Source of the DNA: an uncultured Ruminococcus sp.
Lineage (GTDB): Bacteria > Bacillota > Clostridia > Monoglobales > Monoglobaceae
Length of the DNA: 49,456 nucleotides
NCBI GenBank assembly: GCA_902760955.1
Contig: CACWIG010000011.1
Span: 1 to 49,456 of the forward strand
Reading direction: 5' to 3'
The notes under the pieces were generated by a model, which searched no databases, was not told where the DNA came from, and saw nothing but the letters and a program-made list of their open reading frames with translations. The translations under genes were made by a program, and so were the position numbers. Within the stretch, counting starts at the first letter, position 1. Each line of letters begins with the position of its first letter. Positions 25,423 to 34,905 of this stretch are shown piece after piece.

Positions 25423-26895
25423 ATGAAAGATTTTAAAAATGTTATTAAGAGAATGGGAATATTGTTTACAGCGCTTACGGTTTTGCTTACAATTCCTGCT
25501 GTGTGTGTATACGGCGAAGATACAACGGAACAAAATCCCGAGATAACGGCTGAATTAGTTAAGGAGATTGTGGAGCATTTGAGTATATATTCAAGATACG
25601 ACGAGGTTTCTCAATCGTCTTTATACCGAGAGGGTTTGTTGAAGGCGCTAAAGGATTATCCCGAAATATATGAAAGTGTAATGACAGGTATACTAAATTC
25701 AATCGACGAACATTCTGAATATTATAATCCTACGGACACGAAATTGATTCAGGAATCTATAACAGGTACAATAGTGGGTATAGGTATTACCTTCCAGATG
25801 GGCAAAGACGGAGTGGAGGTAGTTAGTGTTATTCCTGATATGCCTGCAGAAAAGGCAGGTATTAAGGTTGGGGATATAATAGTAAGCGTTGATGATGTTT
25901 CACTTGTGGGGATGAACTCCGATACGGCGGCAAGCTACATCAGAGGCGAGATGGGTTCATCATTTAAGGCAGGTGTAAAACGCAAGGGCGAAGATAAAAT
26001 TATCTATCTGGATATGACCCGTGAGGAGATTTTGGGAACCTCTGTGGAAAGCCACATTTTTGAAGATGGCGACAATAAGGCAATGTATATTCGCGTTTAC
26101 GGGTTTATTTCAAATACGGCGGAATGCTTTAAAAAGGAGCTTGACAATGCGGCTGAACAGGGAATAGAAAATATTATAATAGATGTTCGCAATAATGGAG
26201 GCGGATTGTTTGAACAGGCTATAAAGATGGCGGATTACATTGTGCCTAAGGGTAGCTTGATAACAGTTGAGGACCACAAAATTACAATGCTTAACAGAGA
26301 GTATTATGCCGAAGAAGAGGATACTCAAAAGTATAATACCATTGTTTTGATAAATGAAAATTCAGCAAGTGCATCAGAGGTGCTGACGGCGGCGTTGTCA
26401 GAAAATGATTGTGCGTATAAAATAGGAAGTAAGTCCTACGGCAAGGGTACAATTCAGACCCTAATAGAGCTTCCCTACGGCGATAGTATGAAATATACAG
26501 TGGGATATTATTTAACGCCGAAAAAAAATAATATAAATGGTGTGGGCATTCAGCCTGATATACACATTGAAAATACTGAAGAGCCATTTGATATGTCGCC
26601 GTATCAAGAGTACGGATATACAAAGGTATATAATCAGGGCGACAGCGGTGATGAAATAAAGATGACCAAAGAGCTTTTGACTGTATGGGGCAGTTACAAC
26701 GGCGAGATAAATGATGTGTATGACGATGAGCTAAGTAATGCTGTTTATAAATTCCAGGCTCAAACAGGCTTGTATCCCTATGGAGTTCTTGACTATACAA
26801 CGCAACACGAATTGTATACAAGAATTAAAATGAGCAAGGTTGTAAATGATGAACAGCTTGATGAGGCGTTAATCAGATTTGGCATAAAAAGATAG
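25423..26895 (+). CDS. S41-family C-terminal processing protease with PDZ and peptidoglycan-binding domains
   Basis: 490 residues. The signal peptide covers about 1-28 (VYG-ED). A helical N-terminal region is followed by a PDZ domain (about 105-190, GIGITFQ, AEKAGIKVGDIIVSVDD) and then the S41 catalytic core with serines in NSASASE (about 314-319) and the general-base K341 in SYGKGT. The C-terminus (about 405-470) resembles a peptidoglycan-binding type 1 domain (GDSGDEIKMTKELL, VYKFQAQTGLYPYGVLD). The layout fits CtpA/CtpB proteases, which in Bacillus cleave regulators such as SpoIVFA during sporulation; the substrate here is not known. GAAAGGTG precedes the ATG. Confidence 0.92.
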   Translation: MKDFKNVIKRMGILFTALTVLLTIPAVCVYGEDTTEQNPEITAELVKEIVEHLSIYSRYDEVSQSSLYREGLLKALKDYPEIYESVMTGILNSIDEHSEYYNPTDTKLIQESITGTIVGIGITFQMGKDGVEVVSVIPDMPAEKAGIKVGDIIVSVDDVSLVGMNSDTAASYIRGEMGSSFKAGVKRKGEDKIIYLDMTREEILGTSVESHIFEDGDNKAMYIRVYGFISNTAECFKKELDNAAEQGIENIIIDVRNNGGGLFEQAIKMADYIVPKGSLITVEDHKITMLNREYYAEEEDTQKYNTIVLINENSASASEVLTAALSENDCAYKIGSKSYGKGTIQTLIELPYGDSMKYTVGYYLTPKKNNINGVGIQPDIHIENTEEPFDMSPYQEYGYTKVYNQGDSGDEIKMTKELLTVWGSYNGEINDVYDDELSNAVYKFQAQTGLYPYGVLDYTTQHELYTRIKMSKVVNDEQLDEALIRFGIKR

Positions 26896-26910
26896 AAATA
26901 TAATGTAAAA

Positions 26911-27017
26911 GGCTGTTAAAAAGTATGACATAGCGGTTTGTGTGAAATTTAATTATCATACAAAATGAATTGTAGGGGACGGCGTCCTCGACGTCCCGAA
27001 ATGTATTTTTTACAGCC
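26911..27017. repeat. Repeat family A, copy 3 (107 bp, inverted)
   Basis: The reverse complement matches copies 1 and 2: GGCTGT ends, CGGGACGTCGAGGACGCCGTCCCCTACA core, and AAACCGCTATGTCATACTTTTTAACAGCC. It lacks about 25 bp of the body. It follows the S41 protease gene and precedes the S10 operon promoter. Confidence 0.85.
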
Positions 27018-27122
27018 TTTTTGTTATAATTGTGCAGTTTGTATATTAAACAAGCATAAAATTCTAAGAAATAAACAAAATTTACAAAAATGAAAAAATT
27101 ATTAAAAAAAGGGCATAAACCC

Positions 27123-27151
27123 TTGACACTGAACGGAAAACGTGATATTAT
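27123..27151 (+). promoter_or_regulatory. Strong promoter of the S10-spc ribosomal operon
   Basis: Perfect TTGACA (27123-27128), 17 bp, TATTAT (27146-27151). It starts a leader of about 370 nt before rpsJ with no convincing ORF. Confidence 0.85.
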
Positions 27152-27419
27152 AGATAGGCGTGACAAAGACATACGATGAATCCGAAGGTGGCGAAAACGT
27201 GTGGAAACATACGTATTTTGGGAATTTCGGAGGAGATTGTCCGGTTTCAGAAAAGCGGGCGGCGAGTCACTATAACAGACAATGAAAGCCCGATACAAAC
27301 TGTAATGCAGTGTTATCGGGGAAAGATTGTGCGGTGAAAAACCGTATAAAATTGAAGACATTATATTAAGCAGCAGTATGCTGATGCTGTTTATCAAGAG
27401 GATGTTTGTGTCTGTATGC

Positions 27420-27471
27420 CCCGAGCCGTTACCTCAGACGAGAGGTTTGTCGGAATCGGGTTTTATTATTT
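27420..27471 (+). promoter_or_regulatory. Terminator-like attenuator in the rpsJ leader
   Basis: Nested pairing: CCCGA (27420-27424) with TCGGG (27456-27460), and ACCTC with GAGGT inside around an AGACGA loop, followed at once by TTTTATTATTT. It sits about 55 bp before the rpsJ start. Leader attenuation by ribosomal protein L4 is known for gamma-proteobacterial S10 operons; a similar function here is inferred. The rest of the leader (27158-27419) shows no gene. Confidence 0.5.
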
Positions 27472-27526
27472 GGTCTGTGCGAAACGCCCGGCACAGCGTA
27501 AACTTATTTTTAAGGAGGGTAAACCA

Positions 27527-27835
27527 ATGGCAGCAGAGAAAATCAGAATCAGATTAAAGGCTTATGACCACAATCTTATCGACCAGAGTGCCGCAAAGAT
27601 TGTTGAAACCGCAAAAAGAACAGGTTCAAAGGTTTCAGGACCTATTCCGCTTCCTACTAAAAAAGAAGTTGTTACTATTTTGAGAGCGGTTCATAAGTAT
27701 AAGGACAGCCGTGAACAGTTCGAACTCAGAACTCACAAGAGACTTATCGACGTTCTCGGTCCTACAAACAAGACAATCGATGCACTTAAGCACCTCGATT
27801 TGCCTGCAGGCGTAGATATCGAATTAAAGATATAG
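27527..27835 (+). CDS. rpsJ: 30S ribosomal protein S10
   Basis: Full-length S10 (102 residues) with the typical start [15 protein letters not shown] and the HKRLIDVL segment. It is the first gene of the operon; AGGAGGG lies 7-8 bp before the ATG. S10 is part of the 30S head and, as NusE, also works in transcription antitermination. A longer open frame upstream lies in the untranslated leader and is rejected. Confidence 0.97.
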   Translation: MAAEKIRIRLKAYDHNLIDQSAAKIVETAKRTGSKVSGPIPLPTKKEVVTILRAVHKYKDSREQFELRTHKRLIDVLGPTNKTIDALKHLDLPAGVDIELKI

Positions 27836-27983
27836 TTAAGCCTGAAAATAAGTTCTGACGCTTATACGGCGTTTGAACGATGGAAGAAGAAAAAATAAAT
27901 TTGGTCACGTTGGCGAAAGTCAACCAATAACCCGCAGGTATGTTTCGGTGAAACCAATGCTTGTGTAAAATAGGAGGATAAAA
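27836..27983 (+). other. Structured 148-nt spacer between rpsJ and rplC
   Basis: Unusually long for this operon. It contains GTTGGC-GAAA-GTCAAC, a 6-bp stem capped by a GNRA tetraloop (about 27909-27924), and a GGT-ATGTTTC-GGTGAAACC stretch. No ORF is seen. It could be a protein-binding or RNA-processing site; that is inference. Confidence 0.4.
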
Positions 27984-28619
27984 ATGAAAAAAGCAATTTT
28001 GGGTAAAAAAATAGGAATGACCCAAGTGTTTACGGAGGACGGCAATCTTGTACCGGTTACGGTTATAGAAGCAGGTCCTTGTCCTGTTGTCCAGAAAAAA
28101 ACTGAAGAAGTTGACGGTTACGTTGCAGTTCAGGTAGGTTTTGTGGACAAGAAGGAAAACAAAGCAAACAAGCCTGAAAAGGGTCACTTTGCTAAGGCAA
28201 ACGTTCCCGTTAAACGCTATTTGAAGGAATTTAAACTTGATAACGCAGCGGAGCTCAATGTTGGTGACGTACTCGGTGTTGATCAGTTTGCAGACGGCGA
28301 CGTTTTAGACGTTACCGGAACAAGCAAAGGTCACGGCTATGCAGGTACAATCAAGAGATGGGGAACTCACAGAGGTCCTATGACTCACGGTAGTCACTAT
28401 CACAGAGGCCCAGGTTCACTCGGTGCTTGTTCAAGCCCGTCAAGAGTGTTCAAGGGTAAGAAGCTTCCCGGTCATATGGGTGTGGATACCGTTACTATCC
28501 AGAACCTTGACCTCGTAAAAGTAGATACAGAACGCAATCTTCTGTTGGTTAAGGGTTCGGTTCCAGGACCTAAGGGCGGATTGCTCGTTGTTAAAAACGC
28601 AGTAAAGGCAAACGCCTAA
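27984..28619 (+). CDS. rplC: 50S ribosomal protein L3
   Basis: 211 residues with the L3 start [13 protein letters not shown] and the loop region [27 protein letters not shown] that reaches toward the peptidyl-transferase centre. L3 is an early 50S assembly protein. AGGAGG lies before the ATG. rplD follows after 27 bp. Confidence 0.97.
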   Translation: MKKAILGKKIGMTQVFTEDGNLVPVTVIEAGPCPVVQKKTEEVDGYVAVQVGFVDKKENKANKPEKGHFAKANVPVKRYLKEFKLDNAAELNVGDVLGVDQFADGDVLDVTGTSKGHGYAGTIKRWGTHRGPMTHGSHYHRGPGSLGACSSPSRVFKGKKLPGHMGVDTVTIQNLDLVKVDTERNLLLVKGSVPGPKGGLLVVKNAVKANA

Positions 28620-28646
28620 GCCGCAGAGAGAGGAGGAAAACAGATA

Positions 28647-29270
28647 ATGCCTACAGTTGATATTTATAATGCTGACGGTAAAGTAGTCGGCAATATGGAT
28701 TTAAATGAAAATGTGTTTGGCGTTGACGTAAGAGTTGACGTTATGCACGAGGTAGTTGTAAACTACTTAGCAAATCAGAGACAAGGCACACAGAGCACCA
28801 AAACTCGTACAGAAGTTAGGGGCGGTGGTATTAAGCCTTGGAGACAGAAGGGTACAGGCCGCGCAAGACAGGGAAGTATTCGTGCTCCTCAGTGGGTTGG
28901 CGGCGGAGTTGCTCTCGGTCCTAAGCCCAGAGATTACAGATATACCCTTAATAAGAAGGTAAGAAGACTTGCTTTAAAGTCTGCTCTTACTTCTAAAGTT
29001 CAGGATAATGAAGTTATTGTTCTCGAATCATTCGAGGCTCCTGAGATTAAGACAAAGCAGGTTGCAAACCTTCTTAAAAATCTCGGTGTTTCAGAGAAGG
29101 CTCTCATAGTTCTTCCTGAAAACGATAAGAACATTGTTGCTTCAGCGAGAAACATCAAGGGTGTTGATACAACATATGTTGGTGCAATTAACACTTATGA
29201 AGTTCTCAATCACACAAAGTGCATCATCTTAAAGGATGCTGTAACAAAGCTTGAGGAGGTGTACGCATAA
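28647..29270 (+). CDS. rplD: 50S ribosomal protein L4
   Basis: 207 residues with the exit-tunnel loop segment [20 protein letters not shown]. In E. coli L4 also regulates its own operon, which is relevant to the leader hairpin upstream of rpsJ. AGGAGG precedes the ATG. The stop overlaps the rplW start as TAATG, so translation is coupled. Confidence 0.97.
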   Translation: MPTVDIYNADGKVVGNMDLNENVFGVDVRVDVMHEVVVNYLANQRQGTQSTKTRTEVRGGGIKPWRQKGTGRARQGSIRAPQWVGGGVALGPKPRDYRYTLNKKVRRLALKSALTSKVQDNEVIVLESFEAPEIKTKQVANLLKNLGVSEKALIVLPENDKNIVASARNIKGVDTTYVGAINTYEVLNHTKCIILKDAVTKLEEVYA

Positions 29271-29554
29271 TGTTATCTTACGATATTATTAAAAGACCTA
29301 TAATCACTGAACAGAGTATGGATCAGGTTGCAGACAGAAAGTACACCTTTGAGGTTGCTAAAAATGCAAACAAGATCGAAATTAAAAAGGCTGTTGAAGA
29401 GATTTTCAAGGTAGAAGTTGAAAAGGTTACAACAATGAATTATGACGGCAAGCCCAAAAGACAGGGCGTTTTCACAGGCAAGAGAGCCGATTGGAAAAAG
29501 GCTGTTGTAAAACTTAAGGAAGGCAGCAAGACAATCGAATTGTTTGAAGGCTAA
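29270..29554 (+). CDS. rplW: 50S ribosomal protein L23
   Basis: 94 residues starting [13 protein letters not shown], the L23 signature; it lies at the tunnel exit and docks trigger factor and SRP. The start overlaps the rplD stop by one base, and TTGAGGAGG at the end of rplD provides the binding site. Confidence 0.97.
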   Translation: MLSYDIIKRPIITEQSMDQVADRKYTFEVAKNANKIEIKKAVEEIFKVEVEKVTTMNYDGKPKRQGVFTGKRADWKKAVVKLKEGSKTIELFEG

Positions 29555-29592
29555 TATAATGCCTTAAAATTTGCAGATAAGGAGAATTTAAA

Positions 29593-30426
29593 ATGGGAAT
29601 TAAGAAATATAATCCTACTACACCTTCGCTGCGTCAGATGACTGTTTCGACATTTGAAGAGATTGACAAGGTTGCACCTGAAAAATCTCTGCTTCGTCCG
29701 CTTAAAAGCAAAGCAGGACGTAATGCCAACGGTAGAATAACAGTAAGACATCGTGGCGGCGGTGCTAAGAGAAAATACAGAGTTATTGATTTCAAGCGCT
29801 ACAAGGATGGAATGAACGCAGAAGTTCTTTCAATCGAGTACGATCCTAACAGAAGTGCAAACATTGCATTGCTTCAGTACGAGGACGGCGAAAAGACATA
29901 TATTATCGCTCCTCTCGGACTCAAAAAGGGTGACGTAGTTGTATCGGGTGAAGGCGCAGACATTAAGCCAGGTAACGCAATGGAGATTAAAGATATCCCT
30001 GTTGGTACTCTTATTTACAATATAGAGTTAAATCCCGGTAAGGGCGGTCAGCTTGTCCGCAGTGCAGGTAACACAGCACAGCTTATGGCTAAAGAAAACG
30101 GTTATGCACAGGTAAGACTTCCATCAGGCGAAGTACGTATGGTAAGATTAAACTGCCGTGCAACAATCGGCCAGGTTGGTAACATTGATTACGAAAACAT
30201 CAACATCGGTAAGGCAGGAAGAAAGCGTCATATGGGCTTCAGACCTACCGTCCGCGGTGTTGTAATGAACCCGAACGACCATCCGCACGGTGGTGGTGAA
30301 GGTAAGTCACCAATCGGTATGCCGAGTCCTGTTACTCCTTGGGGTAAGCCGGCTCTCGGTTACAAGACAAGAAACAAGAAGAAAAAGTCCGACAAGTTTA
30401 TTGTTAAGAGACGTAACGCTAAATAA
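29593..30426 (+). CDS. rplB: 50S ribosomal protein L2
   Basis: 277 residues. The C-terminal segment [22 protein letters not shown] contains the conserved His region next to the peptidyl-transferase centre. The start [13 protein letters not shown] is typical of L2. AAGGAG lies upstream. Confidence 0.97.
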   Translation: MGIKKYNPTTPSLRQMTVSTFEEIDKVAPEKSLLRPLKSKAGRNANGRITVRHRGGGAKRKYRVIDFKRYKDGMNAEVLSIEYDPNRSANIALLQYEDGEKTYIIAPLGLKKGDVVVSGEGADIKPGNAMEIKDIPVGTLIYNIELNPGKGGQLVRSAGNTAQLMAKENGYAQVRLPSGEVRMVRLNCRATIGQVGNIDYENINIGKAGRKRHMGFRPTVRGVVMNPNDHPHGGGEGKSPIGMPSPVTPWGKPALGYKTRNKKKKSDKFIVKRRNAK

Positions 30427-30440
30427 GGAGGGATTTATCA

Positions 30441-30713
30441 ATGGGAAGAAGTGTTAAAAAAGGTCCTTTCGTCGATAGCAAGCTTATGGCAAGAATAGTT
30501 GCTATGAACGAGAAGAACGAAAAAGTCGTTTTAAAGACTTGGTCAAGAGCTTCCACGATATTCCCCGAAATGGTTGGACATACCATTGCGGTATATGATG
30601 GAAGAAAGCACGTTCCGGTATATGTAACAGAAGATATGGTTGGACATAAGCTTGGTGAGTTTGCTCCGACACGTACGTTTAAGGGACATTCCGGTTCAAA
30701 GACTACTAAATAA
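30441..30713 (+). CDS. rpsS: 30S ribosomal protein S19
   Basis: 90 residues: [12 protein letters not shown] at the start and [15 protein letters not shown] at the end, as in S19 of the 30S head. AAGGAGG precedes the ATG; 14 bp separate it from rplB. Confidence 0.97.
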   Translation: MGRSVKKGPFVDSKLMARIVAMNEKNEKVVLKTWSRASTIFPEMVGHTIAVYDGRKHVPVYVTEDMVGHKLGEFAPTRTFKGHSGSKTTK

Positions 30714-30765
30714 TTTGTAAATAGTTACAGATATCTTTTATTTTGATGAAAGGAGCTGCACAGAG

Positions 30766-31101
30766 ATGGAAGCAGTAGCAAAAGTTACTAATGTCCGCAT
30801 TGCACCGCGTAAGGTTCGTATAGTAATCGACCTTATCAGAAACAAGCCTGTAGGCGAAGCAATCGGAATATTAAGAAATACACCTAAGGCTGCAAGCCCT
30901 GTTGTAGAAAAGCTGCTCAAATCCGCTATGGCAAACGCAGAAAACAACTTCCATATGAACGTTGAAAATCTGTACGTTTCAGAAGTATATGCGGACCAGG
31001 GCCCAACGCTTAAGAGAATACAGGCAAGAGCACAGGGTAGAGCATTCAGAATTAATAAGAAAACAAGTCATATAACATTGAAACTTCAGGAGAAGGAATA
31101 A
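30766..31101 (+). CDS. rplV: 50S ribosomal protein L22
   Basis: 111 residues, starting with [16 protein letters not shown] and ending with the loop [18 protein letters not shown] that lines the exit tunnel, a site where macrolide-resistance changes occur in other species. Nothing unusual is seen there. AAGGAG lies upstream. Confidence 0.97.
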   Translation: MEAVAKVTNVRIAPRKVRIVIDLIRNKPVGEAIGILRNTPKAASPVVEKLLKSAMANAENNFHMNVENLYVSEVYADQGPTLKRIQARAQGRAFRINKKTSHITLKLQEKE

Positions 31102-31117
31102 GATAGGAGGTAAGAAT

Positions 31118-31819
31118 ATGGGTCAGAAAGTTAATCCGCACGGTCTCAGAGTCGGAATAATCAAGGACTGGGATTCACGTTGGTATGCTGACAAAAAGAG
31201 CTTCGGCGACAGTCTCGTTGAGGACTATAACCTCAGAGTGTTCTTAAAGAAAAAGTTATTCCAGGCCGGAGTTGACAAAATCGAAATTGAAAAATTCGCA
31301 AATAAAATCCGCGTATCTATCCACGCAGGCAAGCCTGGTATCATAATCGGTAAGGGCGGCAGCGAGATAGAGAAGCTCAAGAAGGAGCTTGAGCAGATGA
31401 CAGGCAAGACAATTATCTTGAATGTAATCGAAGTTAAGGTTCCTGATATGAGTGCACAGTTGGTTGCAGAAAACATCGCATCACAGCTTGAACGCCGTAT
31501 TTCTTTCAGAAAGGCAATGAAGCAGTGTATGGGCCGCACAATGAAGCTTGGTGCAAAGGGTATCAAGACATATGTTGCAGGTCGTGTGGGCGGTGCAGAA
31601 ATCGCAAGAACAGAACAGTATCACGAGGGTACTATTCCGCTTCAGACACTCAGAGCTGATATAGACTATGGTTTTGCAGAAGCAGATACCACATATGGTA
31701 AGCTCGGTGTTAAGGTTTGGATTTATAAGGGCGAAATTCTTGCAGAGGGCAGAAATGTTGTTGAAGAGAAGAAGCCTGCAAAGAAATCTAACAAACGCAC
31801 GGAAGGAGGAAACAAATAA
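31118..31819 (+). CDS. rpsC: 30S ribosomal protein S3
   Basis: 233 residues. The start is [13 protein letters not shown], the KH-type RNA-binding motif is [12 protein letters not shown], and a Lys-rich tail of about 20 residues ends it. AGGAGG precedes the ATG. The stop overlaps the rplP start as TAATG. Confidence 0.97.
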   Translation: MGQKVNPHGLRVGIIKDWDSRWYADKKSFGDSLVEDYNLRVFLKKKLFQAGVDKIEIEKFANKIRVSIHAGKPGIIIGKGGSEIEKLKKELEQMTGKTIILNVIEVKVPDMSAQLVAENIASQLERRISFRKAMKQCMGRTMKLGAKGIKTYVAGRVGGAEIARTEQYHEGTIPLQTLRADIDYGFAEADTTYGKLGVKVWIYKGEILAEGRNVVEEKKPAKKSNKRTEGGNK

Positions 31820-32250
31820 TGTTATCTCCAAAAAGAGTTAAGCACAGAAAGCAGCAGCGTGGCAGAATGAAGGGCGCAGCTCACAGAGGCAACAAGGTTG
31901 TATACGGTGAGTTTGGACTTCAGGCTCTCACACCTGCTTGGATAACAAGTAATCAGATAGAGGCAGCCCGTGTTGCTATGACACGTTATACAAAGAGAGG
32001 CGGCCAGGTATGGATAAAGATATTCCCTGACAAGCCGGTTACAGCGAAGCCTGCAGAAACTCGAATGGGTAGTGGTAAAGGCTCACCTGAATACTGGGTT
32101 GCAGTAGTAAAGCCGGGCAGAGTTATGTTCGAAATCGGCGGTGTATCAGAAGAAGTTGCTCGCGAGGCTCTTCGTCTTGCAATGCACAAGCTGCCGGTTA
32201 AATGTAAGTTTGTAAAGAAGGCTGACCAAGAAACGGAAGGTGATAGTTAA
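31819..32250 (+). CDS. rplP: 50S ribosomal protein L16
   Basis: 143 residues: [18 protein letters not shown] at the start and [19 protein letters not shown] in the core, contacting the A-site tRNA region. Coupled to rpsC by a one-base overlap, and its own stop overlaps rpmC in the same way. Confidence 0.97.
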   Translation: MLSPKRVKHRKQQRGRMKGAAHRGNKVVYGEFGLQALTPAWITSNQIEAARVAMTRYTKRGGQVWIKIFPDKPVTAKPAETRMGSGKGSPEYWVAVVKPGRVMFEIGGVSEEVAREALRLAMHKLPVKCKFVKKADQETEGDS

Positions 32251-32462
32251 TGAAAATACAGGATATCAGAGACCTTTCAACGCAGGAGCTTGAAGAAAAA
32301 ATCAAGGACTTAAAGGAAGAGCTTTTTAACCTTCGTTTCCAGAACGCTACCAACCAGCTCGACAATCCGGTCAGAATTGCTAGCGTTAAGAAGGATATTG
32401 CAAGAGTAAAAACCGTCCTCAAGGAAAAAGAGCTTGGTATTAACACAAGCGTAAATGCGTAG
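32250..32462 (+). CDS. rpmC: 50S ribosomal protein L29
   Basis: 70 residues with the L29 helical pair: [27 protein letters not shown] and [19 protein letters not shown]. Translationally coupled to rplP. Confidence 0.96.
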   Translation: MKIQDIRDLSTQELEEKIKDLKEELFNLRFQNATNQLDNPVRIASVKKDIARVKTVLKEKELGINTSVNA

Positions 32463-32477
32463 GAGGTGCAGTAAATA

Positions 32478-32735
32478 ATGAGTGAACGTAATTATCGTAA
32501 AACACGTGTTGGTATTGTTACCAGCGATAAGATGGATAAAACAATAGTAGTTGCCATTAAGGAAAATGTAAAGCACAAGCTTTATGATAAGGTTATTAAG
32601 CGCACCTACAAGCTTAAGGCACACGACGAAGAAAACATCTGCGGCATCGGTGATAAGGTTAGAGTTATGGAAACAAGACCTTTATCAAAGGATAAGAGAT
32701 GGCGTGTCGTTGAAATCGTTGAGAAGGCTAAATAA
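32478..32735 (+). CDS. rpsQ: 30S ribosomal protein S17
   Basis: 85 residues of the OB-fold S17 family: [18 protein letters not shown] near the start and [19 protein letters not shown] near the end. AGGAGG lies just upstream. Confidence 0.97.
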   Translation: MSERNYRKTRVGIVTSDKMDKTIVVAIKENVKHKLYDKVIKRTYKLKAHDEENICGIGDKVRVMETRPLSKDKRWRVVEIVEKAK

Positions 32736-32788
32736 GCTATTTTTGCGAATATTCGCTATAACGAAATAAGAATAGGAGGAAATCCGTT

Positions 32789-33157
32789 ATGATACAACAG
32801 CAGACTATTTTAAAGGTTGCTGACAACAGCGGTGCAAAGGAAATTCTTTGCATACGTGTTCTGGGCGGCTCATTCAGACGCTACGGAAACATCGGCGATG
32901 TAATAGTTGCTTCTGTAAAAAAAGCAACACCCGGCGGTGCTGTTAAAAAAGGTGACGTTGTAAAGGCAGTTATTGTCCGCAGCGTAAATGGTGTAAAGAG
33001 AGCAGACGGTTCTAAAATCAGATTTGATGAGAATGCAGCAGTATTAATCAGAGACGACAAGACTCCCAGAGGAACTCGTATCTTTGGCCCTGTTGCAAGA
33101 GAACTCAGAGATAAGGACTATATGAAGATTTTGTCTCTCGCACCTGAAGTACTTTAA
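32789..33157 (+). CDS. rplN: 50S ribosomal protein L14
   Basis: 122 residues with [18 protein letters not shown] and [13 protein letters not shown], full length. AGGAGG precedes the ATG. It is followed by a structured 121-bp spacer. Confidence 0.97.
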   Translation: MIQQQTILKVADNSGAKEILCIRVLGGSFRRYGNIGDVIVASVKKATPGGAVKKGDVVKAVIVRSVNGVKRADGSKIRFDENAAVLIRDDKTPRGTRIFGPVARELRDKDYMKILSLAPEVL

Positions 33158-33186
33158 AATTTACCAAATTCAATGCGATAAATTTT

Positions 33187-33237
33187 GCAGAAGAGATTTT
33201 ACATTCTGCTAAGATTTAAACTTTGGCAGAGTGTAAA
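33187..33237 (+). promoter_or_regulatory. Alternative stem-loops in the rplN-rplX spacer
   Basis: TTCTGC (33204-33209) can pair with GCAGAA upstream (33187-33192). The longer TTTACATTCTGC (33198-33209) can instead pair with GCAGAGTGTAAA downstream (33226-33237) at 11 Watson-Crick pairs and one G-U. The two folds exclude each other. No T tract follows, so this may control translation or processing rather than termination; function is inferred. Confidence 0.45.
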
Positions 33238-33278
33238 CCTCGGAACATTTTAATCCTAAAAAGATAGGAGGAAGAAAG

Positions 33279-33599
33279 ATGGCTACCAAAATGCACGTCA
33301 GAACAGGTGATAACGTAGTAGTTTTGTCTGGTAAGGACAAGGGTAAAAAAGGTAAGGTATTATCTGTAAACCCTGAAAAACGTACTGTTATCGTTGAAGG
33401 TGTTTCGATGGCTACCAAGCACAAGAAGCCCAGAAGAATGGGTGAAGCCGGCGGTATCATCAAGCAGGAAACACCAATATATGCAAGTAAGGTTATGAAT
33501 GTTTGCGCTAAATGCAATGCTGCAGCAAGAGTAGGACGCAAGGTATTGGAAGACGGTACACACGTTCGTTACTGCAAGAAGTGCGGCGAAACATTTTAA
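33279..33599 (+). CDS. rplX: 50S ribosomal protein L24
   Basis: 106 residues: an N-terminal KOW motif (VRTGDNVVVLSGKDKGKKGKV) and a C-terminal zinc-ribbon type cluster with C76, C79, C99 and C102. This is the zinc-binding form of L24. AGGAGG precedes the ATG. Confidence 0.97.
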   Translation: MATKMHVRTGDNVVVLSGKDKGKKGKVLSVNPEKRTVIVEGVSMATKHKKPRRMGEAGGIIKQETPIYASKVMNVCAKCNAAARVGRKVLEDGTHVRYCKKCGETF

Positions 33600-33632
33600 T
33601 AGAATTTGATGAGGAAGGAGGTTTCACTCTAA

Positions 33633-34169
33633 ATGAGACTCGAAGAAAAGTATACAAAAGAAATCAAAGACGCTTTGATGTCAAAGTATAATTACAAGAG
33701 CACAATGCAAATTCCTAAGCTCGATAAGGTTGTTGTCAATATGGGCGTAGGTGATGCAAAGGAAAATTCAAAGGCTGTTGAGAGTGCGGCAAACGATTTA
33801 GGCTTAATAACAGGTCAGAAGCCCGTTATCACAAAGGCTCGCAAATCTGTCGCAACATTTAAAATCAGAGAAGGTATGAACATCGGATGTAAGGTTACAC
33901 TCAGAGGTTCAAAGATGTATGAGTTCGTAGACAGACTCTTCAATGCGGCACTTCCGCGTGTACGTGACTTCAGAGGAATTAATCCTAATTCTTTTGATGG
34001 CAGAGGTAACTATGCGCTCGGTATCAAAGAACAGCTTATCTTCCCTGAAATTGATTATGATAAGATTGACAAAATCCGCGGAATGGACATCATCTTTGTT
34101 ACTACTGCAGAAACAGACGAAGAAGCAAGAGAATTGCTTACATTGATGGGTGCACCGTTTACAAGATAA
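33633..34169 (+). CDS. rplE: 50S ribosomal protein L5
   Basis: 178 residues, starting with [14 protein letters not shown] and containing VVNMGVGDA and [22 protein letters not shown]5 binds 5S rRNA in the central protuberance. AAGGAGG lies upstream. Confidence 0.97.
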   Translation: MRLEEKYTKEIKDALMSKYNYKSTMQIPKLDKVVVNMGVGDAKENSKAVESAANDLGLITGQKPVITKARKSVATFKIREGMNIGCKVTLRGSKMYEFVDRLFNAALPRVRDFRGINPNSFDGRGNYALGIKEQLIFPEIDYDKIDKIRGMDIIFVTTAETDEEARELLTLMGAPFTR

Positions 34170-34193
34170 TGTCGATAAGGAGGATTAAAGCTT

Positions 34194-34379
34194 ATGGCTA
34201 AGAAATCTATGATTGTAAAGCAGCAAAGAAAGCAGAAGTATTCCACACGTGAATACAACAGATGTAAAATCTGCGGCAGACCTCACGCTTACCTTCGTAA
34301 GTTCGGTATCTGCAGAATCTGCTTCCGTGAGCTCGCTTACAAAGGACAGATTCCGGGCGTAAAGAAAGCGTCTTGGTAA
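34194..34379 (+). CDS. rpsN: 30S ribosomal protein S14, zinc-binding type Z
   Basis: 61 residues with four zinc ligands: C24, C27, C40 and C43. This short Cys4 form is the usual primary S14 of Gram-positive bacteria, in contrast to the longer zinc-free form. AAGGAGG precedes the ATG. Confidence 0.97.
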   Translation: MAKKSMIVKQQRKQKYSTREYNRCKICGRPHAYLRKFGICRICFRELAYKGQIPGVKKASW

Positions 34380-34396
34380 TCTGAAATTAAATCAAG

Positions 34397-34448
34397 AAGA
34401 AGTCAGGTGACTAACAATAGATTGTTACGGACAGTCAAACCGACTTCT
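34397..34448 (+). promoter_or_regulatory. Three-tier hairpin between rpsN and rpsH
   Basis: AGAAGTC at the base pairs with GACTTCT, TGACT pairs with AGTCA above it, and AACAAT/ATTGTT forms an inner stem. No T tract follows. It lies about 25 bp before rpsH. In E. coli, S8 binds its own operon mRNA near rplE; whether this hairpin is an S8 target is untested. Confidence 0.45.
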
Positions 34449-34473
34449 ATTCCGATAAAAAGGAGGTTAAACA

Positions 34474-34872
34474 ATGCATATAACAGATCCGATCGCGGAT
34501 ATGCTGACAAGAATCAGAAATGCAAATGATGCAAGACACGAAACTGTTGACATTCCCGCATCAAATATGAAAAAGGCAATAGCCGATATTTTGCTTAAAG
34601 AAGGATACGTAAAGAATGTTGAAATCATAGAGGACGACATTCAGGGTATCATTCGTATAACACTTAAGTATGCTGAGAACAAGCAGAAGGTATTGACAGG
34701 ATTGAAGAGAGTTTCAAAGCCGGGCCTTCGTGCTTACGCATCTAAAGATGAGCTCCCTAAGGTACTCAAGGGACTCGGTATAGCAATTATCTCTACTTCA
34801 AAGGGCGTTATGACTGATAAAGAAGCTCGCCGTCAGAATGTAGGCGGAGAAGTATTGGCATTTGTTTGGTAA
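34474..34872 (+). CDS. rpsH: 30S ribosomal protein S8
   Basis: 132 residues, starting with [16 protein letters not shown] and ending with [15 protein letters not shown], full-length S8. S8 is a known translational regulator of the spc operon in enterobacteria. AGGAGG lies upstream. Confidence 0.97.
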   Translation: MHITDPIADMLTRIRNANDARHETVDIPASNMKKAIADILLKEGYVKNVEIIEDDIQGIIRITLKYAENKQKVLTGLKRVSKPGLRAYASKDELPKVLKGLGIAIISTSKGVMTDKEARRQNVGGEVLAFVW

Positions 34873-34905
34873 GATTTTGACTTACAAGGAAAGGAGGAGA
34901 ATTCA

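Noticed and set aside
27327..27557. ORF in the rpsJ leader
   Set aside because: It overlaps rpsJ in another frame, lacks a ribosome binding site and reads as low-quality sequence; the leader is better seen as untranslated RNA.
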